Assembly (NCBI RefSeq): GCF_025685425.1
Contig: NZ_JAGTAS010000034.1
Span: 1-42,181 of the forward strand
Length of the DNA: 42,181 nt
Direction: 5' to 3'
Source of the DNA: Terriglobus albidus
GTDB taxonomy: Bacteria; Acidobacteriota; Terriglobia; Terriglobales; Acidobacteriaceae
The position numbers were made by a program, and so were the translations under genes. The notes under the pieces are model-generated. The model searched no databases, was not told the origin of the DNA, and saw only the letters and a program-made list of their open reading frames with translations. Each line of letters begins with the position of its first letter. The first letter of the stretch is position 1. Shown here in pieces: positions 8,522-18,376 of the stretch.

Positions 8522-8731
8522 AGCAATGGCCTCCAAAATCGGATCAAGGTTGGGTCAGGATTGTGGCAGGGCTGAATTCAGGGGAGATCCGCTTTCGCAC
8601 GCACGCAGACGAGGTGCAAGACACAGGATGCGTGCATGTGTGCACTGCGAGCGAAAGAGGCGCTTCACGTGCCTTTATTTTATGGAGATGCAGCTTAAGT
8701 CTGGCTTAAGGAATTCATCGGGTAACGAATC

Positions 8732-8995
8732 AAGCGCTGAAGGCGCGTTCTATATCAGCCTGGGGCAGCGCCCCAGGGTATGGAGATAGGGAACGGTAAG
8801 AGGGCTGAAGGCCCGCTCTATAATTCCCAATCGTCACAGACGAAACAGTTCGTGAAAGCTCTGTATGCCTGTCGAAATGATACGGTCGGATTGAGGGCTC
8901 TTAATATAGGACGGGCCTTCGGCCCTTTAACATCTTTTGGGTGCCTCATACCTGGGGCGTTGCCCCAGGCTGGTATAGGTCGCGCCTTCAGCGCT
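8732..8995. repeat. Family B repeat, copy 2
   Basis: Terminal AGCGCTGAAGGCGCG and inverse CGCGCCTTCAGCGCT flank CCTGGGGC/GCCCCAGG and GGGCTGAAGGCCCG hairpins. The centre contains AATCGTCACA.ACGAAACAGT and ACGGTCGGATTGAGG, nearly the same as copy 6. It lies between the divergent PAP2 and phosphatase genes. The remaining bases of the 8522-9163 gap show no gene; they must hold both promoters, but I see no convincing consensus boxes. Confidence 0.88.
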
Positions 8996-9163
8996 CAACA
9001 CCCTTCTTGCTCAATAAAGAATGGGCTTCTATCAGCGAGCTAAAGTAACGGCTGTGGCTTACAGCATCGACTGTGGCGCAATATAGCATTCGGATGCAAT
9101 GAGGCGATAGAATCGGCCAAGTCTGCAGGCACCAAAGACCGGAGTCCCATCACGGAGTAAACA

Positions 9164-9658
9164 ATGAATATCTATTGGGTTGAATCTACCGCACCGAAGT
9201 CGATGGCCATTGTTTCGCGTCCCCGGGGAAACGGATCGTTGGAAGACGAATTACTCGCCATGCGCCGTGAGGGAATCGACGTGCTGGTCTCTCTGCTGAC
9301 GACGACGGAGCAAGAGGATCTCGGTCTCTCGCTGGAAGGCGAAACGTGTAAGAAGGTCGGCATCGAATATGTGAACTTCCCGATCACCGACCATGGGCTG
9401 CCGGCATCAAACCAGGAATTTAGTCTCCTGGTGAAACGGCTTCAGAACAAACTCGATGCAGGAAAGCATATCGGCGCCCACTGTTTTGCCTGCATCGGAC
9501 GGTCTTCCGTTCTGATGGCTTCCCTGATGTGCGCGCAGGGTATCTCCGCACATGACGCATTCTTCCGTCTGGGAGCCGCTCGCGGATTTCCTGTGCCCGA
9601 GACGCTGCAGCAGATGAAGTGGGTAGAGCAATTCGCCCGCTCGCTTGCGGAGAGATAG
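9164..9658 (+). CDS. Protein tyrosine / dual-specificity phosphatase-like protein
   Basis: A 164-residue cytoplasmic protein with a Cys-dependent phosphatase loop: HCFACIGRS gives the C-x5-R signature with nucleophile Cys107 and Arg113. A general-acid Asp sits in FPITDHGLP (Asp76), the expected distance upstream. These are the hallmarks of the PTP/DSP superfamily; the closest bacterial types act on phosphotyrosine or phosphoinositides. The canonical HCxxGxGR loop is changed: Cys110 replaces the first Gly, which could allow a disulfide with the nucleophile and redox control (inference). The start has GGAG seven bases upstream. It stands alone between family B and family C repeats. Confidence 0.85.
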   Translation: MNIYWVESTAPKSMAIVSRPRGNGSLEDELLAMRREGIDVLVSLLTTTEQEDLGLSLEGETCKKVGIEYVNFPITDHGLPASNQEFSLLVKRLQNKLDAGKHIGAHCFACIGRSSVLMASLMCAQGISAHDAFFRLGAARGFPVPETLQQMKWVEQFARSLAER

Positions 9659-9694
9659 ACGTTGCATATCAAAACATTCGAGGGAAGCTCGAAC

Positions 9695-9845
9695 CGGTGG
9701 GAGCAGCGGGCTTCAGCCCGCTGATTTGAGATCAAAAAATGTCATGCTTTAGCCCTGGGCTCTCTTCTTGATCGTGAGCAAAAGCCCAGGGTTACGCCCA
9801 TTCCTTGGCTCATATCAGCGGGGCTAAAGCCCGCTGCTCCCACCG
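9695..9845. repeat. Family C repeat, copy 1
   Basis: It begins GGTGGGAGCAGCGGGCTTCA with a CGGGCTTCAGCCCG hairpin and ends with the inverse (GGGCTAAAGCCCGCTGCTCC, CACCG). Inner inverted arms GCTTTAGCCCTGGGCT and AGCCCAGGGTTACGCCC lie between. The same layout occurs at 26613, 32687 and 40951. It separates the phosphatase from the GT87 gene. Confidence 0.8.
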
Positions 9846-9924
9846 AAAACAATCGGCAACGGCCTTCAACCAATCCTGACAAAAACGTGACAACTCATCA
9901 CGCCGTTGTCATCCATCATGAGAC

Positions 9925-12006
9925 GTGCGCGTAGCGAGGACAGCGCCGTACTTCGTCTGGATAGAACGCGGCATCCTCCTGCTCGCAGTCCTCTATCTCT
10001 CGCTGCACACGCTGCCGCACGCATGGAAGCAGCTCAATACCGACTTCCCGAACTACTACCTCACGGCAAAGCTGGTGGACGAGCACACCGACATGGCCCG
10101 CGCGCAGGAGTGGGTATGGCTGCAGCGTCAGAAGGACCTTCACGCCATCCCGCTTCCGCTGATCGCGCTTGTGCCCATCACACCCTTCTCCACGCTCATC
10201 CTGTATCCGTTCACCGGCCTCGAGCCGCTTACGGCGAAACATGTATGGATCATCGGTAATCTTCTGCTGTTGATTCCCATTGCCTGGTTCCTGAGGCGCC
10301 TGACCGAACTTTCGTATACACGGATCGCCCTGGCACTCGCTCTGTCGCTGCCGCTGCATCGCAATCTGGTCGATGGGCAGTTCTATATCCTGCTTCTCCT
10401 GCTGATCGTGGCTGCGCTCTGGTCGTATGTGGAAGGTCACGACGCTACAGCCGGAGCGCTGGTTGGCCTGGCGGCAGCATGCAAGATCTTTCCCGCTGTC
10501 TTGTTCATCCTCTTCTGGAAAAGGCGTGCCTGGAAAACGCTCGTCTCCGGCCTGCTGGCTTGTGCCCTCTGCGTTGCCTTGGCCCTCGCGGTCTTTGGCA
10601 CGCAGATTCATCACGTCTATCTTCATGAGGTGCTGCCGGCAACGCTTCGCGGCGAGGCGCTGCCACCATATGCCACGGCAAGTGGATCGATCACGACGCT
10701 GATGCACTATCTCTTTCTTTCTGACCCGGAGTGGAACCCCCATCCATGGCATGCATCGGTCATGGCATACTCTGTCCTGCTGCCGCTGGTGCAGATGTTG
10801 ATCATGGCTCCAGTCGTTTTGCTGCTGGCATCCCGCGGGGAGAGCAGAAGCATCGCCATTCTGGAGTGGTGCGCTCTGCTAACCACCGCGGTGACCGTCT
10901 CCACCATTCCAGCGTCATACAACTTTGTCCTCATAGTGCTTCCGCTCTGTGTCCTGGCTGCACGCGCCATCGCACAACAACGCTGCAGATGGTTGTTCGT
11001 CATACTGCTCGCCTTTGCTGTGATCGGAGTTCCTTTTCCATCGGCAGGACCGGGGCATGGACTCTCGATCCTCTTCTTCATGCCACGCCTTCCCACGATG
11101 ATGGCGGCGACGGTGGCGATAGCGAGCCTATTGTGGAGAGAGCGAGAAGGCTCCGCACGCTTCTGGACACTGGAGAATCGTGCCTTCGCCTGTCTCTTCC
11201 TGCTCATTGCTGGATTGACCATGATGCGTACTTTCAACCTGGAGACACTCGCCCGAACAGAAATGGCATACCGGCTACCGGCCGTTCATGCCATGGGCTA
11301 CCTGCGGTCCTCGCCGCAGAGTTCCGATGGCAAACTTCGATATATCGCGATGATGCCTGCGGGTTATCGTCTGGTGACTGAAGATGGTGTCTCGCGTACC
11401 TGGAGCGAAGCGGGGACCGACGACCTCTCCTTCGCAGTCAACGGAAACGATGTCTGGGTGGAACGGGCACAGGCCCGGCAGTCAGTCATCGTGAGACAGT
11501 CGGATGTCCGTCCGCTCGTGACCGGTGCACACGATCCGGCATTTTCCGCGACGTCCGGAGCTGTCTACCTGCGCGATCATCTCGGCCGTGGACAACTGTG
11601 GCTGGCAGGATCATCGCAACCGCTGACGCCGGAATCGCTCAACGTCTACGAGGCCGCATTCCACTCACGCGATCTGTATGCCGTCTCCGCTGTGCAGAGC
11701 GGAGGAATACCGGCACTCTATCTGAAGTCTTCGGACAGTGCACTCACGATGTTGCCTGTCGGCGAAGCTCGTTATCCTGCGATCTCACCGGATGGGAAGT
11801 GGCTCGTGTATAGCCGTTTCGAAGAGGGCTTCTGGAACCTGTGGCTGCGCGATCTTTCGAACGGCGCGACGCAGCGGATCACCGAGCTTCCATGCAACCA
11901 GATTCAGCCATCGTGGGAGCAGGACTCGAAGCACATCGTCTACGGAAGCGATTGCGGCCGCGCGTTGTGGTTTACGGCAGTGTCACGGCGTCAGATTGTG
12001 CCGTAG
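9925..12006 (+). CDS. GT87-type membrane mannosyltransferase fused to a C-terminal WD40-like (PD40) propeller segment
   Basis: A 693-residue protein. Residues 10-440 carry about ten hydrophobic segments. The pattern of DUF2029/GT87 polyprenol-phosphate mannosyltransferases is visible: NTDFPNYYLTAK after TM1, then a glycine-rich multi-helix core with GLAAACKIFPAVLFILFWKR. From about residue 445 the chain is soluble and presumably extracytoplasmic. It ends in PD40/TolB-like blades (ISPDGKWLVYSRFEEGFWNL and QPSWEQDSKHIVYGSD). The fusion suggests glycan transfer coupled to a binding platform. The start is a GTG right after an in-frame stop at 9919-9921, with no clear ribosome site, so a slightly later start is possible. 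A family B repeat begins 61 bases after the stop. Confidence 0.82.
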   Translation: MRVARTAPYFVWIERGILLLAVLYLSLHTLPHAWKQLNTDFPNYYLTAKLVDEHTDMARAQEWVWLQRQKDLHAIPLPLIALVPITPFSTLILYPFTGLEPLTAKHVWIIGNLLLLIPIAWFLRRLTELSYTRIALALALSLPLHRNLVDGQFYILLLLLIVAALWSYVEGHDATAGALVGLAAACKIFPAVLFILFWKRRAWKTLVSGLLACALCVALALAVFGTQIHHVYLHEVLPATLRGEALPPYATASGSITTLMHYLFLSDPEWNPHPWHASVMAYSVLLPLVQMLIMAPVVLLLASRGESRSIAILEWCALLTTAVTVSTIPASYNFVLIVLPLCVLAARAIAQQRCRWLFVILLAFAVIGVPFPSAGPGHGLSILFFMPRLPTMMAATVAIASLLWREREGSARFWTLENRAFACLFLLIAGLTMMRTFNLETLARTEMAYRLPAVHAMGYLRSSPQSSDGKLRYIAMMPAGYRLVTEDGVSRTWSEAGTDDLSFAVNGNDVWVERAQARQSVIVRQSDVRPLVTGAHDPAFSATSGAVYLRDHLGRGQLWLAGSSQPLTPESLNVYEAAFHSRDLYAVSAVQSGGIPALYLKSSDSALTMLPVGEARYPAISPDGKWLVYSRFEEGFWNLWLRDLSNGATQRITELPCNQIQPSWEQDSKHIVYGSDCGRALWFTAVSRRQIVP

Positions 12007-12066
12007 GTGTCCTCCAGCGATCGCGTTCCGTTCGTGGAGAGTTGAAGGCGGACGACGCGATGGTGA

Positions 12067-12376
12067 AGCGCTGAAGGCGCGTTCTATACCAGCCTGGGGC
12101 AACGCCCCAGGTAACGGATAGCGAAAGGGCGAGAGGGCTGAAGGCCCGACCTATAGTCACCAATTTTGTAATGCCACCATCTCTCTAATGAGGCGGTTTA
12201 TCCCCAACCCGAGTGCCTCACATCGGGTCCCTAGCCAGCTTGCTGGGTGGGCCTCACGGAGGCACGGTGGGTACGGAGCGACGGAATTATGGAGCGGGCC
12301 TTCGGCCCTTTACATCTTGTGGGTACTGCAACCTGGGGCGTTGCCCCAGGCTGGTATAGAGCGCGCCTTCAGCGCT
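12067..12376. repeat. Family B repeat, copy 3 (type II centre)
   Basis: The terminal hairpins are as in other copies. The centre differs from copies 1, 2, 5 and 6: it contains a GGTCCCTAGCCAGCTTGCTG hairpin related to family E and resembles copy 4 (shared CCATCTCT, GAGGCGGTTTATCCCC-like and GGAATTATGGAGCGGG pieces). The rest of the gap to 12677 holds a 14-base palindrome at 12487 and an inverted TTGAG...CTCAA (12528-12543). Confidence 0.85.
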
Positions 12377-12486
12377 TTAACTGCCTAAAAGGATACCTCG
12401 GCGCCTAAACCGCCTTTCTTCCCGCTTCGATATGCTGAGGTCCTCTTTCTAGACCAACCCATGCACCTAACGCATCGGCTCAATGA

Positions 12487-12500
12487 ATTTCACGTGAAAT
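12487..12500. promoter_or_regulatory. Perfect palindrome upstream of TonB-dependent receptor 1
   Basis: ATTTCACGTGAAAT is a perfect 14-base palindrome about 180 bases upstream of the receptor start. It could be an operator for a dimeric regulator, but no regulator gene is adjacent and no promoter boxes are evident, so the role is a guess. Confidence 0.3.
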
Positions 12501-12677
12501 GACCGGCGCAGCCATCTCCCCTTAAGTTTGAGTTAAGTCTCAACCGCCTACGCTGAAGTTCAGTCAGTACCCCCAACGAACACCACATCGTAGAGACCTC
12601 TCCCCTTGTACGCAAAGAGGCCGGCGATGTTGGGAACCGATTACTCCAACCCGGATCTTTCAAAGGGATAAGAGCGT

Positions 12678-15581
12678 ATGCGCAAACTTTTCTGGCAAAG
12701 TTTCGTTCTTCTATTTGTCTGTCTATCGGCAGATAGGCATCTCGCTGCACAAACAATCTCTGGTGGAATCGCAGGAAACGTACGCGATACCGCGGGAGCA
12801 GTTCTGGTCAGTGCAAAGGTGGTTCTTGAACCATCGCAACGTCAGGTAGCCACGGATAATCATGGAGAGTTTCGTTTCCCCAACCTTGCTCCAGGGACAT
12901 ACACGCTTACCGCATCGTATGTGGGGTTCAAACAATTCATCACGACCGTGAATGTCGTCTCCAATCAGACGCAGAACGTTGCGGCAATGCTCGAGGTCGC
13001 GTCCGACAGCGATACCGTGATTGTTACCGCACCTCGCCTTCGCGGAGATGCCGAAGCCATCAACATTGAACGCATGTCGGCTCAAATCGTTCAGGTTGCG
13101 CCGGCGGGTGTGATCACCAGTCTTCCCAATACGAATATCGCCGATGCCATTGGCCGTTTGCCCAGCGTCTCGTTGGAACGGGATGAGGGCGAAGGAAAGT
13201 ACGTGCAGATCCGTGGGACCGAACCTCGTCTATCGAATCTCACCATCAACGGCGTCAACGTTCCATCCGTAGAGGTCACCGTACGCAACGTCAAGATGGA
13301 TGCGATTCCATCGAATGGCATTGACCGCATTGAGGTCTATAAAACTCTCGCTGCCGATCAGGATGCCGACGGCGTGGGTGGAACCGTGAACCTTGTAACC
13401 CCCACGGCGCAGGACAAAGCAACCTACGCTCTCAACGGCACCGCGGGCTACAACCCGCTGCAAAACGGCTTCTGGCGCGGCGGATTCGACGGAACCTTCG
13501 GCAAGCGTTTTGGCCCCGGAAAGAAGTTCGGATTCCTGCTGGGAGGAAACTGGGACCGCACCAACCGCGGCATCGATGACCTTGAGCCCAGCCAGGGAGT
13601 TGGAGTGCTGCCCAACGGCGCCAACGTCGCCTACGTCAACAGCGAAGACCTGCGCTCCTACGAGTACTACCGCACTCGCTACGGCTTTGTAACCGGTATC
13701 GATTACAAGATCAACCCGAACACCTCCATGTATATCAAAGGTCTCTATGCCGACTTCCATGACTTCGGCGAGACGCGTGTCTACACCCCCAATGCAGGAA
13801 ATATCATCGGCGGCAGCGCTTCTCATCTGATCTTTGACAATACCGGCTCGTGGCAGTACCGCCACTACATCCGCCGTCCTGACCAACAGGTCTTCAGCAT
13901 GCTGGCGGGAGCAAGTCAGGGTATCTCCAAAGATGTGCTGACGTACGACTTTGCTGTCTCGCGCGGTCATAACATCGGCGGACAGGTCTTTCCCAGCACC
14001 TACTTCAGCGGTCCCAGCAACGTTGCTTTTACCGAGGACCTGAGCAATCCGAACCGGCCGAAGTTCTCCGCCGCCGATGGCACCAACGGCTTTGATGCGA
14101 CGCAGTATACCGTCAACGAATCGGATGGCGGCAGCTATCACGCGACGCAGCTCAATATTCAGGGCACAGCCTCTTACGCGCACAACTACAACGCGGGCGG
14201 CCATCCCAGCACCTTCTCCTTCGGAGCCAAGATACGCAACTCGTACTCGACCCAGCGGGAGAACGACAACCATCTTGCATACACCGGAGCCACGCCGTTT
14301 ACGCTCGCCAGCGTAGTCGGCACTTACAGCAATCCGACGTATTACAACAACAGCTTCGCCATCAATGGAAAGGCGTATGGTCCTGCGTCGTCCTATGGCA
14401 GCATTCTGCATGCGGTTGCTGCGAACTCAGGTGGTTTTACGGAAGATGTTGTGGGTGATTCCGTCACCTATGCACAAGCCTTCTTCAATGCCGATGAGCG
14501 TATTACGGCAGGGTATCTACAGGATGTGATCTTCATCGGCAATCTGCGCCTGGAAGGCGGCCTTCGCTTCGATGCGGGCAGCACACACTTCCTCGCCAAC
14601 ACCATCAACAGTGCGACCACCGGCCCCTGCTTCAAGGACCCAACGCAGGTCTGTCCCGAGGTAACACCCACCAGGCAGGACGCGAGTTACTTCAATCCGC
14701 TTCCCAGTGCAGCGCTGCAGTGGCAGTTCCAGAAGGACAGCAACCTGCGCTTCGTCTACAGCCGCGGATTGGCCCGGCCAAACATCGGCGACCTGGTGCC
14801 GGCGACGATCGTCGATCCCAATCAGACGCCTTATCCAACGGTGTCGACGGGCAATCCAAATCTGGTGCCTACACTGTCAGACAACATAGACATCCTTGCC
14901 GAACACTACTTCCAGCCACTGGGCATCGTGCAGGCCGGCTACTTCTTCAAGGAGCTGCATAACCCCATCTATCCGGTTGCCAGCCTGGTCAACAACTACA
15001 ACGGCACGAGCAGAACCTATCAGGAGACGCTCTCCATCAACGGTCCGAATGCGCATCTGCAGGGGATCGAGCTGCAATGGCAGCAGCGCTTCTCCTTCCT
15101 TCCCGGCATGCTGAATGGCTTCGGTGTCAATGCGAACTACAGCTATGCAACCTCGCGGGTGACCTTTCCGTCGGGGTTCGATGGCGACCGTGGAGACCAT
15201 CCAGCGCTGGACCGCACCTCACCCAATAACTACAACTTCAATCTCACCTATGATAAGAGCCGCTTTTCAGGCCGCTTCGCCATCAGCCACAACGATGCGA
15301 GCATCGCGGCTTATCAGTGGAATGCGACGACAGGGGCGGCCAACGATCCGATCCTTGGATTGAAGGGGCCTACTGGGGATAACTACTTCTATGCACATAC
15401 GCAGTTCGATGTGCAGGGGAGCTATCGCGTGCATAAGGGATGGCAGGTAGTCGCCTCCGGACTGAATCTCAGCAATGAAGTCTTCGGCTTCTATAACGGC
15501 AGCACCATCTATCCGGTGCAGCGCGAGTACTATCGCCCAACGGTTTCCTTCGGCATGCGTTGGACAATGGCGAGCGAGTAG
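12678..15581 (+). CDS. TonB-dependent outer-membrane receptor with N-terminal regulatory-like domain (TIGR01782-like)
   Basis: A 967-residue outer-membrane transporter. Residues 1-25 are a signal peptide ending in LAAQ. Residues 26-110 form a carboxypeptidase-regulatory-like beta-sandwich (GNVRDTAGAVLVSAKV, LAPGTYTLTASYVGF). The plug follows at about 140-245 with NIADAIGRLPSVSLERD, VQIRGTEPRLSNLTINGV and IEVYKTLAADQDADGVGGTV, and then a beta-barrel to the end. The plug wording matches the subfamily of receptors often linked to carbohydrate uptake in Xanthomonas-like bacteria (established for relatives, inferred here). It is energised by TonB-ExbBD, not present in this window. The ligand is unknown; no glycosidase genes are adjacent. 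Confidence 0.93.
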   Translation: MRKLFWQSFVLLFVCLSADRHLAAQTISGGIAGNVRDTAGAVLVSAKVVLEPSQRQVATDNHGEFRFPNLAPGTYTLTASYVGFKQFITTVNVVSNQTQNVAAMLEVASDSDTVIVTAPRLRGDAEAINIERMSAQIVQVAPAGVITSLPNTNIADAIGRLPSVSLERDEGEGKYVQIRGTEPRLSNLTINGVNVPSVEVTVRNVKMDAIPSNGIDRIEVYKTLAADQDADGVGGTVNLVTPTAQDKATYALNGTAGYNPLQNGFWRGGFDGTFGKRFGPGKKFGFLLGGNWDRTNRGIDDLEPSQGVGVLPNGANVAYVNSEDLRSYEYYRTRYGFVTGIDYKINPNTSMYIKGLYADFHDFGETRVYTPNAGNIIGGSASHLIFDNTGSWQYRHYIRRPDQQVFSMLAGASQGISKDVLTYDFAVSRGHNIGGQVFPSTYFSGPSNVAFTEDLSNPNRPKFSAADGTNGFDATQYTVNESDGGSYHATQLNIQGTASYAHNYNAGGHPSTFSFGAKIRNSYSTQRENDNHLAYTGATPFTLASVVGTYSNPTYYNNSFAINGKAYGPASSYGSILHAVAANSGGFTEDVVGDSVTYAQAFFNADERITAGYLQDVIFIGNLRLEGGLRFDAGSTHFLANTINSATTGPCFKDPTQVCPEVTPTRQDASYFNPLPSAALQWQFQKDSNLRFVYSRGLARPNIGDLVPATIVDPNQTPYPTVSTGNPNLVPTLSDNIDILAEHYFQPLGIVQAGYFFKELHNPIYPVASLVNNYNGTSRTYQETLSINGPNAHLQGIELQWQQRFSFLPGMLNGFGVNANYSYATSRVTFPSGFDGDRGDHPALDRTSPNNYNFNLTYDKSRFSGRFAISHNDASIAAYQWNATTGAANDPILGLKGPTGDNYFYAHTQFDVQGSYRVHKGWQVVASGLNLSNEVFGFYNGSTIYPVQREYYRPTVSFGMRWTMASE

Positions 15582-15618
15582 TAGAAAGGGCGATACAGAT
15601 AAAACCCATCGATGAAAA

Positions 15619-15947
15619 GTGCTGAAGGCCGGGGTCCCCGACGAACGTGTTCGTTGGGGTGGAAACGCGCGCCCTATACCAGCCTGGGGCAACGCCCCAG
15701 GTAACGGATAGCAAAACGGTAAGAGGGCTGAAAGCCCGATCTATAGTTCCCAATCGTCGCAACGCCACATCTCTAAACGAGACGGTTCATCCCCACCCGG
15801 TGCCCCACATCGGGGTAAAAGCCTCACGGAGTTAGGGTGGGTTCGGAGCCGCGGAATTATGGAGCGGGCCTTCAGCCCTTTAACATGTTGTGGGCTCCGT
15901 AACCTGGGGCGTTGCCCCAGGCTGGTATAGAGCGCGCCTTCAGCGCT
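15619..15947. repeat. Family B repeat, copy 4 (type II centre, with a nested insert)
   Basis: The left terminal hairpin, normally AGCGCTGAAGGCGCG, is split by about 37 extra bases that contain their own palindrome (CCCCGACGAAC...GTTCGTTGGGG, 15636-15659). The rest matches the family. The centre resembles copy 3. It lies between the converging receptor and molybdenum hydroxylase genes; the 15948-16063 stretch adds a CAGCGAA...TTCGCTG hairpin and no gene. Confidence 0.83.
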
Positions 15948-16063
15948 CGATTCGAGCTCCGATTCACCCCAGCGAAACAAGTTCGCTGAGGTACCTGTCG
16001 CTCGAACGATCCCACCCATTGCTACGCAATGGATGGTGCACCCGGTGCATTGGTTACACAAAC

Positions 16064-16092
16064 AGAAAAGCCGCCTCAAGGGCGGCTTTTCT
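16064..16092. terminator. Strong intrinsic terminator between converging genes
   Basis: A perfect 12-bp stem, AGAAAAGCCGCC (16064-16075) with GGCGGCTTTTCT (16081-16092), encloses a 5-base loop. On the minus strand it begins one base after the TGA of the molybdenum hydroxylase large subunit and carries TTTTCTGTTTG. On the plus strand it also offers TTTTCT, so it can stop transcription from both sides. Confidence 0.85.
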
Positions 16093-16093
16093 A

Positions 16094-18376
16094 TCAGATC
16101 GTATACCCCGCTCGTTTGAATGGCATCGTCCGTACACGTTCGCCTGTCGCGGCAAACAGTGCGTTGCCAAGCGCTGCAGCCAGCGGCGGCAAACACGGCT
16201 CACCCAGACCCGACGGACGGAAGTCCGACTGGATGAAGTGAGCCTCCACTGGAGGAGCGCTGCGCATGCGCAGAATCGGGTAGTCACCGAAGTTTGTCTC
16301 TTGAATGCGGCCCTGCTCCACGCCGATCTCCAGGCCCATCGCGGTCGACAGACCATCGATGGCGCCGCCCTGTGCCTGGTTCTCCGCGCTGCTCAGGTTG
16401 ATGATCGGACCGATATCCGCGGCCACCGTGATCTTGTGCACGGTGATCTTCTTCTTGGCATCGACGCTCAGCTCCACCGCTTCGGCGATGTGTCCGCCGT
16501 AAGAAAATCCAAACGCGATGCCCAGACCATGACCTGGCGGCAGCTTCTTGCCCCAGCCGGATTTCTCCGCGGCCAGCTTCACGACACCCGCGGCGCGCGT
16601 GGGATTGAAGGTACGGCTCGGGTCCTGCGGCGGGCCTCCACTTGGCGGAGGAGCCAGCGGACGAGCCAGCCAGTCGAGAAGGAAGGTGACATGGTCGCAC
16701 TCAGCGGCAACCGAGAGCTCATGCAGGAAGCTGCCGATGACAAACATCTGCGTGTTATCGGTAGGCGCACGCCATGGGCCGCAGGGAATCTGCAGCGGCA
16801 TCAGGCTGACGGCATAACGGACATTCGGAGCGATATCGACAGGGAAGCTGTTGTTGCTGCGCGCGCCGCCGGAGACCGGACGGCTGCCATCCGCGGAGAA
16901 GGTGACCAGATGCTGCTGGAAGGCGGTAAGCTTTCCGTCCTTCACCGCTCCCTTCAGGAAGTGATAGCCGCCCACGCGGAACATGTCGTGAGCAAAGTCG
17001 TCTTCACGCTTCCACTGCAGCTTGACCGGAGCGTTGACCTTCATCGCAATGGCCGCGGCCTCGCACATGTAGTCATTGGCCAACCTGCGGCCAAAGCCGC
17101 CACCGGCGCGGGTCTGGTGCACGATCACCTTGTCTTCCGGCAGGTTCAGCATCTTGGTGACCTGGCCGAGACCGCGGTCGGATTGCTGGCTCGGCGTCCA
17201 CAGCTCCATGGTTCCGTCATGCCACCAGCCGGTGGTGACCTCGGGCTCAAGCTGCTGGTGCGAGACCATGGCGTAGTCGTAGGCAGCCTCTACTACCTTG
17301 CCGGCGGCAAAGGCGGCATCGACGTCGCCGATATTGACTGCAGGTGTCGGCAGGTTGGGGCCAAGCTCTTTGGCCTTCGCTGCGGCCTGCGTCAGTGAGT
17401 CCTTCGAGGCCGAGCTCTCATCCCACTCCACCTTCAGCGCGGCCTTCGCCTTGAAGGCCTCCCAGGTGGTCTTGGCGATGATCGCAACGCCCGGCATTAC
17501 CTCGGCGGGGCTTCCGGTGCCCTCCAGCACGAAGGCATCGAGCACGCCCGGCATCTTCTTGATCTCGTCCAGGTTGGCGGACTTTACCTTACCGCCGACC
17601 GCGGGACACTTGGTGTAGTTGGCATACACCATGCCCGGCATGGTGACATCGATGCCGAAGAGCGGCTGGCCGGTCACTACTTTAAGGTTGTCGACCCCGG
17701 TGTAACGCTTGCCCAGCAGCTTGTACTCAGCGCGGGTCTTCAGCGGAACCTTCGCGACATCGGGCACCGGCTGGGCTGCCGCGGCCTTTGCCAGCTCACC
17801 GTAGGTCAGCTTGCGTTTTGAAGGAGTATGGATGACGGTGCTCTCCGAAGCGGTGCACTCGCTCACCGGAACGTTCCACTGCTTGGCAGCGGCAGCAATT
17901 AGCATGGCGCGCGCCGTCGCTCCCGCCTGGCGCAACTGGTCCCATCCACGCGGAATCGAGGTAGAACCACCCGCGCCCTGGTAGCCATAGACCTTGGGAT
18001 TGATGGCAGCCTGATCGACCTTCACCGTCTTCCAGTCAGCGTCGAGCTCCTCGGCGATGATCAGGCCGAAGGCCGTCTTAATGCCCTGGCCGATCTCCGG
18101 CCCTTTGGAGTAGACGGTCACGGTGTTGTCCGGAGCGATGCGGACGAAGGCATTCAGCTCCGTGTTGGCCGCATCTCCCGTCGCCGCCATCTCAGCTTTG
18201 GCCGAGCGGGTATCGAGGTTGAAGGCGAGCACCAGGCCGCCGCCGGCCAGTCCGGCCAGCTTCAGGAACGAGCGCCGTCCCATCGTGGTGACCACGGAAG
18301 GCGAGATCATCTCGACCTCGGCGATCAGGGCCTGCATCTCGGCGTCGTATTGAGCAAACTTCTCAAGCACCGGCAT
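16094..18376 (-). CDS. Molybdenum hydroxylase large subunit (isoquinoline 1-oxidoreductase beta-like, xanthine dehydrogenase family)
   Basis: A 760-residue molybdopterin-binding catalytic subunit. A twin-arginine signal, [14 protein letters not shown] (Arg34-Arg35), predicts export to the periplasm in folded form. The cofactor-binding loop GGGFGRR and the conserved GLGEP with the active-site Glu near residue 726 are present. These enzymes hydroxylate N-heterocycles or oxidise aldehydes, passing electrons to the 2Fe-2S subunit. The ATG at 18376 has AAGGAGG five bases upstream, within the end of the small-subunit gene (14-base overlap). Oddly, 33 residues precede the Tat motif. No FAD subunit or cytochrome is adjacent, as expected of the two-subunit type. 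The substrate is unknown. Confidence 0.92.
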   Translation of the reverse strand: MPVLEKFAQYDAEMQALIAEVEMISPSVVTTMGRRSFLKLAGLAGGGLVLAFNLDTRSAKAEMAATGDAANTELNAFVRIAPDNTVTVYSKGPEIGQGIKTAFGLIIAEELDADWKTVKVDQAAINPKVYGYQGAGGSTSIPRGWDQLRQAGATARAMLIAAAAKQWNVPVSECTASESTVIHTPSKRKLTYGELAKAAAAQPVPDVAKVPLKTRAEYKLLGKRYTGVDNLKVVTGQPLFGIDVTMPGMVYANYTKCPAVGGKVKSANLDEIKKMPGVLDAFVLEGTGSPAEVMPGVAIIAKTTWEAFKAKAALKVEWDESSASKDSLTQAAAKAKELGPNLPTPAVNIGDVDAAFAAGKVVEAAYDYAMVSHQQLEPEVTTGWWHDGTMELWTPSQQSDRGLGQVTKMLNLPEDKVIVHQTRAGGGFGRRLANDYMCEAAAIAMKVNAPVKLQWKREDDFAHDMFRVGGYHFLKGAVKDGKLTAFQQHLVTFSADGSRPVSGGARSNNSFPVDIAPNVRYAVSLMPLQIPCGPWRAPTDNTQMFVIGSFLHELSVAAECDHVTFLLDWLARPLAPPPSGGPPQDPSRTFNPTRAAGVVKLAAEKSGWGKKLPPGHGLGIAFGFSYGGHIAEAVELSVDAKKKITVHKITVAADIGPIINLSSAENQAQGGAIDGLSTAMGLEIGVEQGRIQETNFGDYPILRMRSAPPVEAHFIQSDFRPSGLGEPCLPPLAAALGNALFAATGERVRTMPFKRAGYTI

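Noticed and set aside
8780-9043. Short open frames running through the family B copies (also near 12188, 15647, 21028 and 27151)
   Set aside because: The same peptide pieces (GALPQAGIGRAFSA and similar) recur because the DNA repeats recur. They have no ribosome sites and are not genes.
13230-14411. A ~390-codon minus-strand frame inside TonB-dependent receptor 1
   Set aside because: It is antisense to the receptor. Its Val/Ala/Gly-rich low-complexity translation looks like a shadow of the coding strand.
15890-17398. A ~500-codon open frame on the plus strand opposite the molybdenum hydroxylase gene
   Set aside because: It lies fully antisense to a protein with clear motifs, begins in a repeat, and its translation has no recognisable domain. 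Long antisense frames are common in GC-rich genes.
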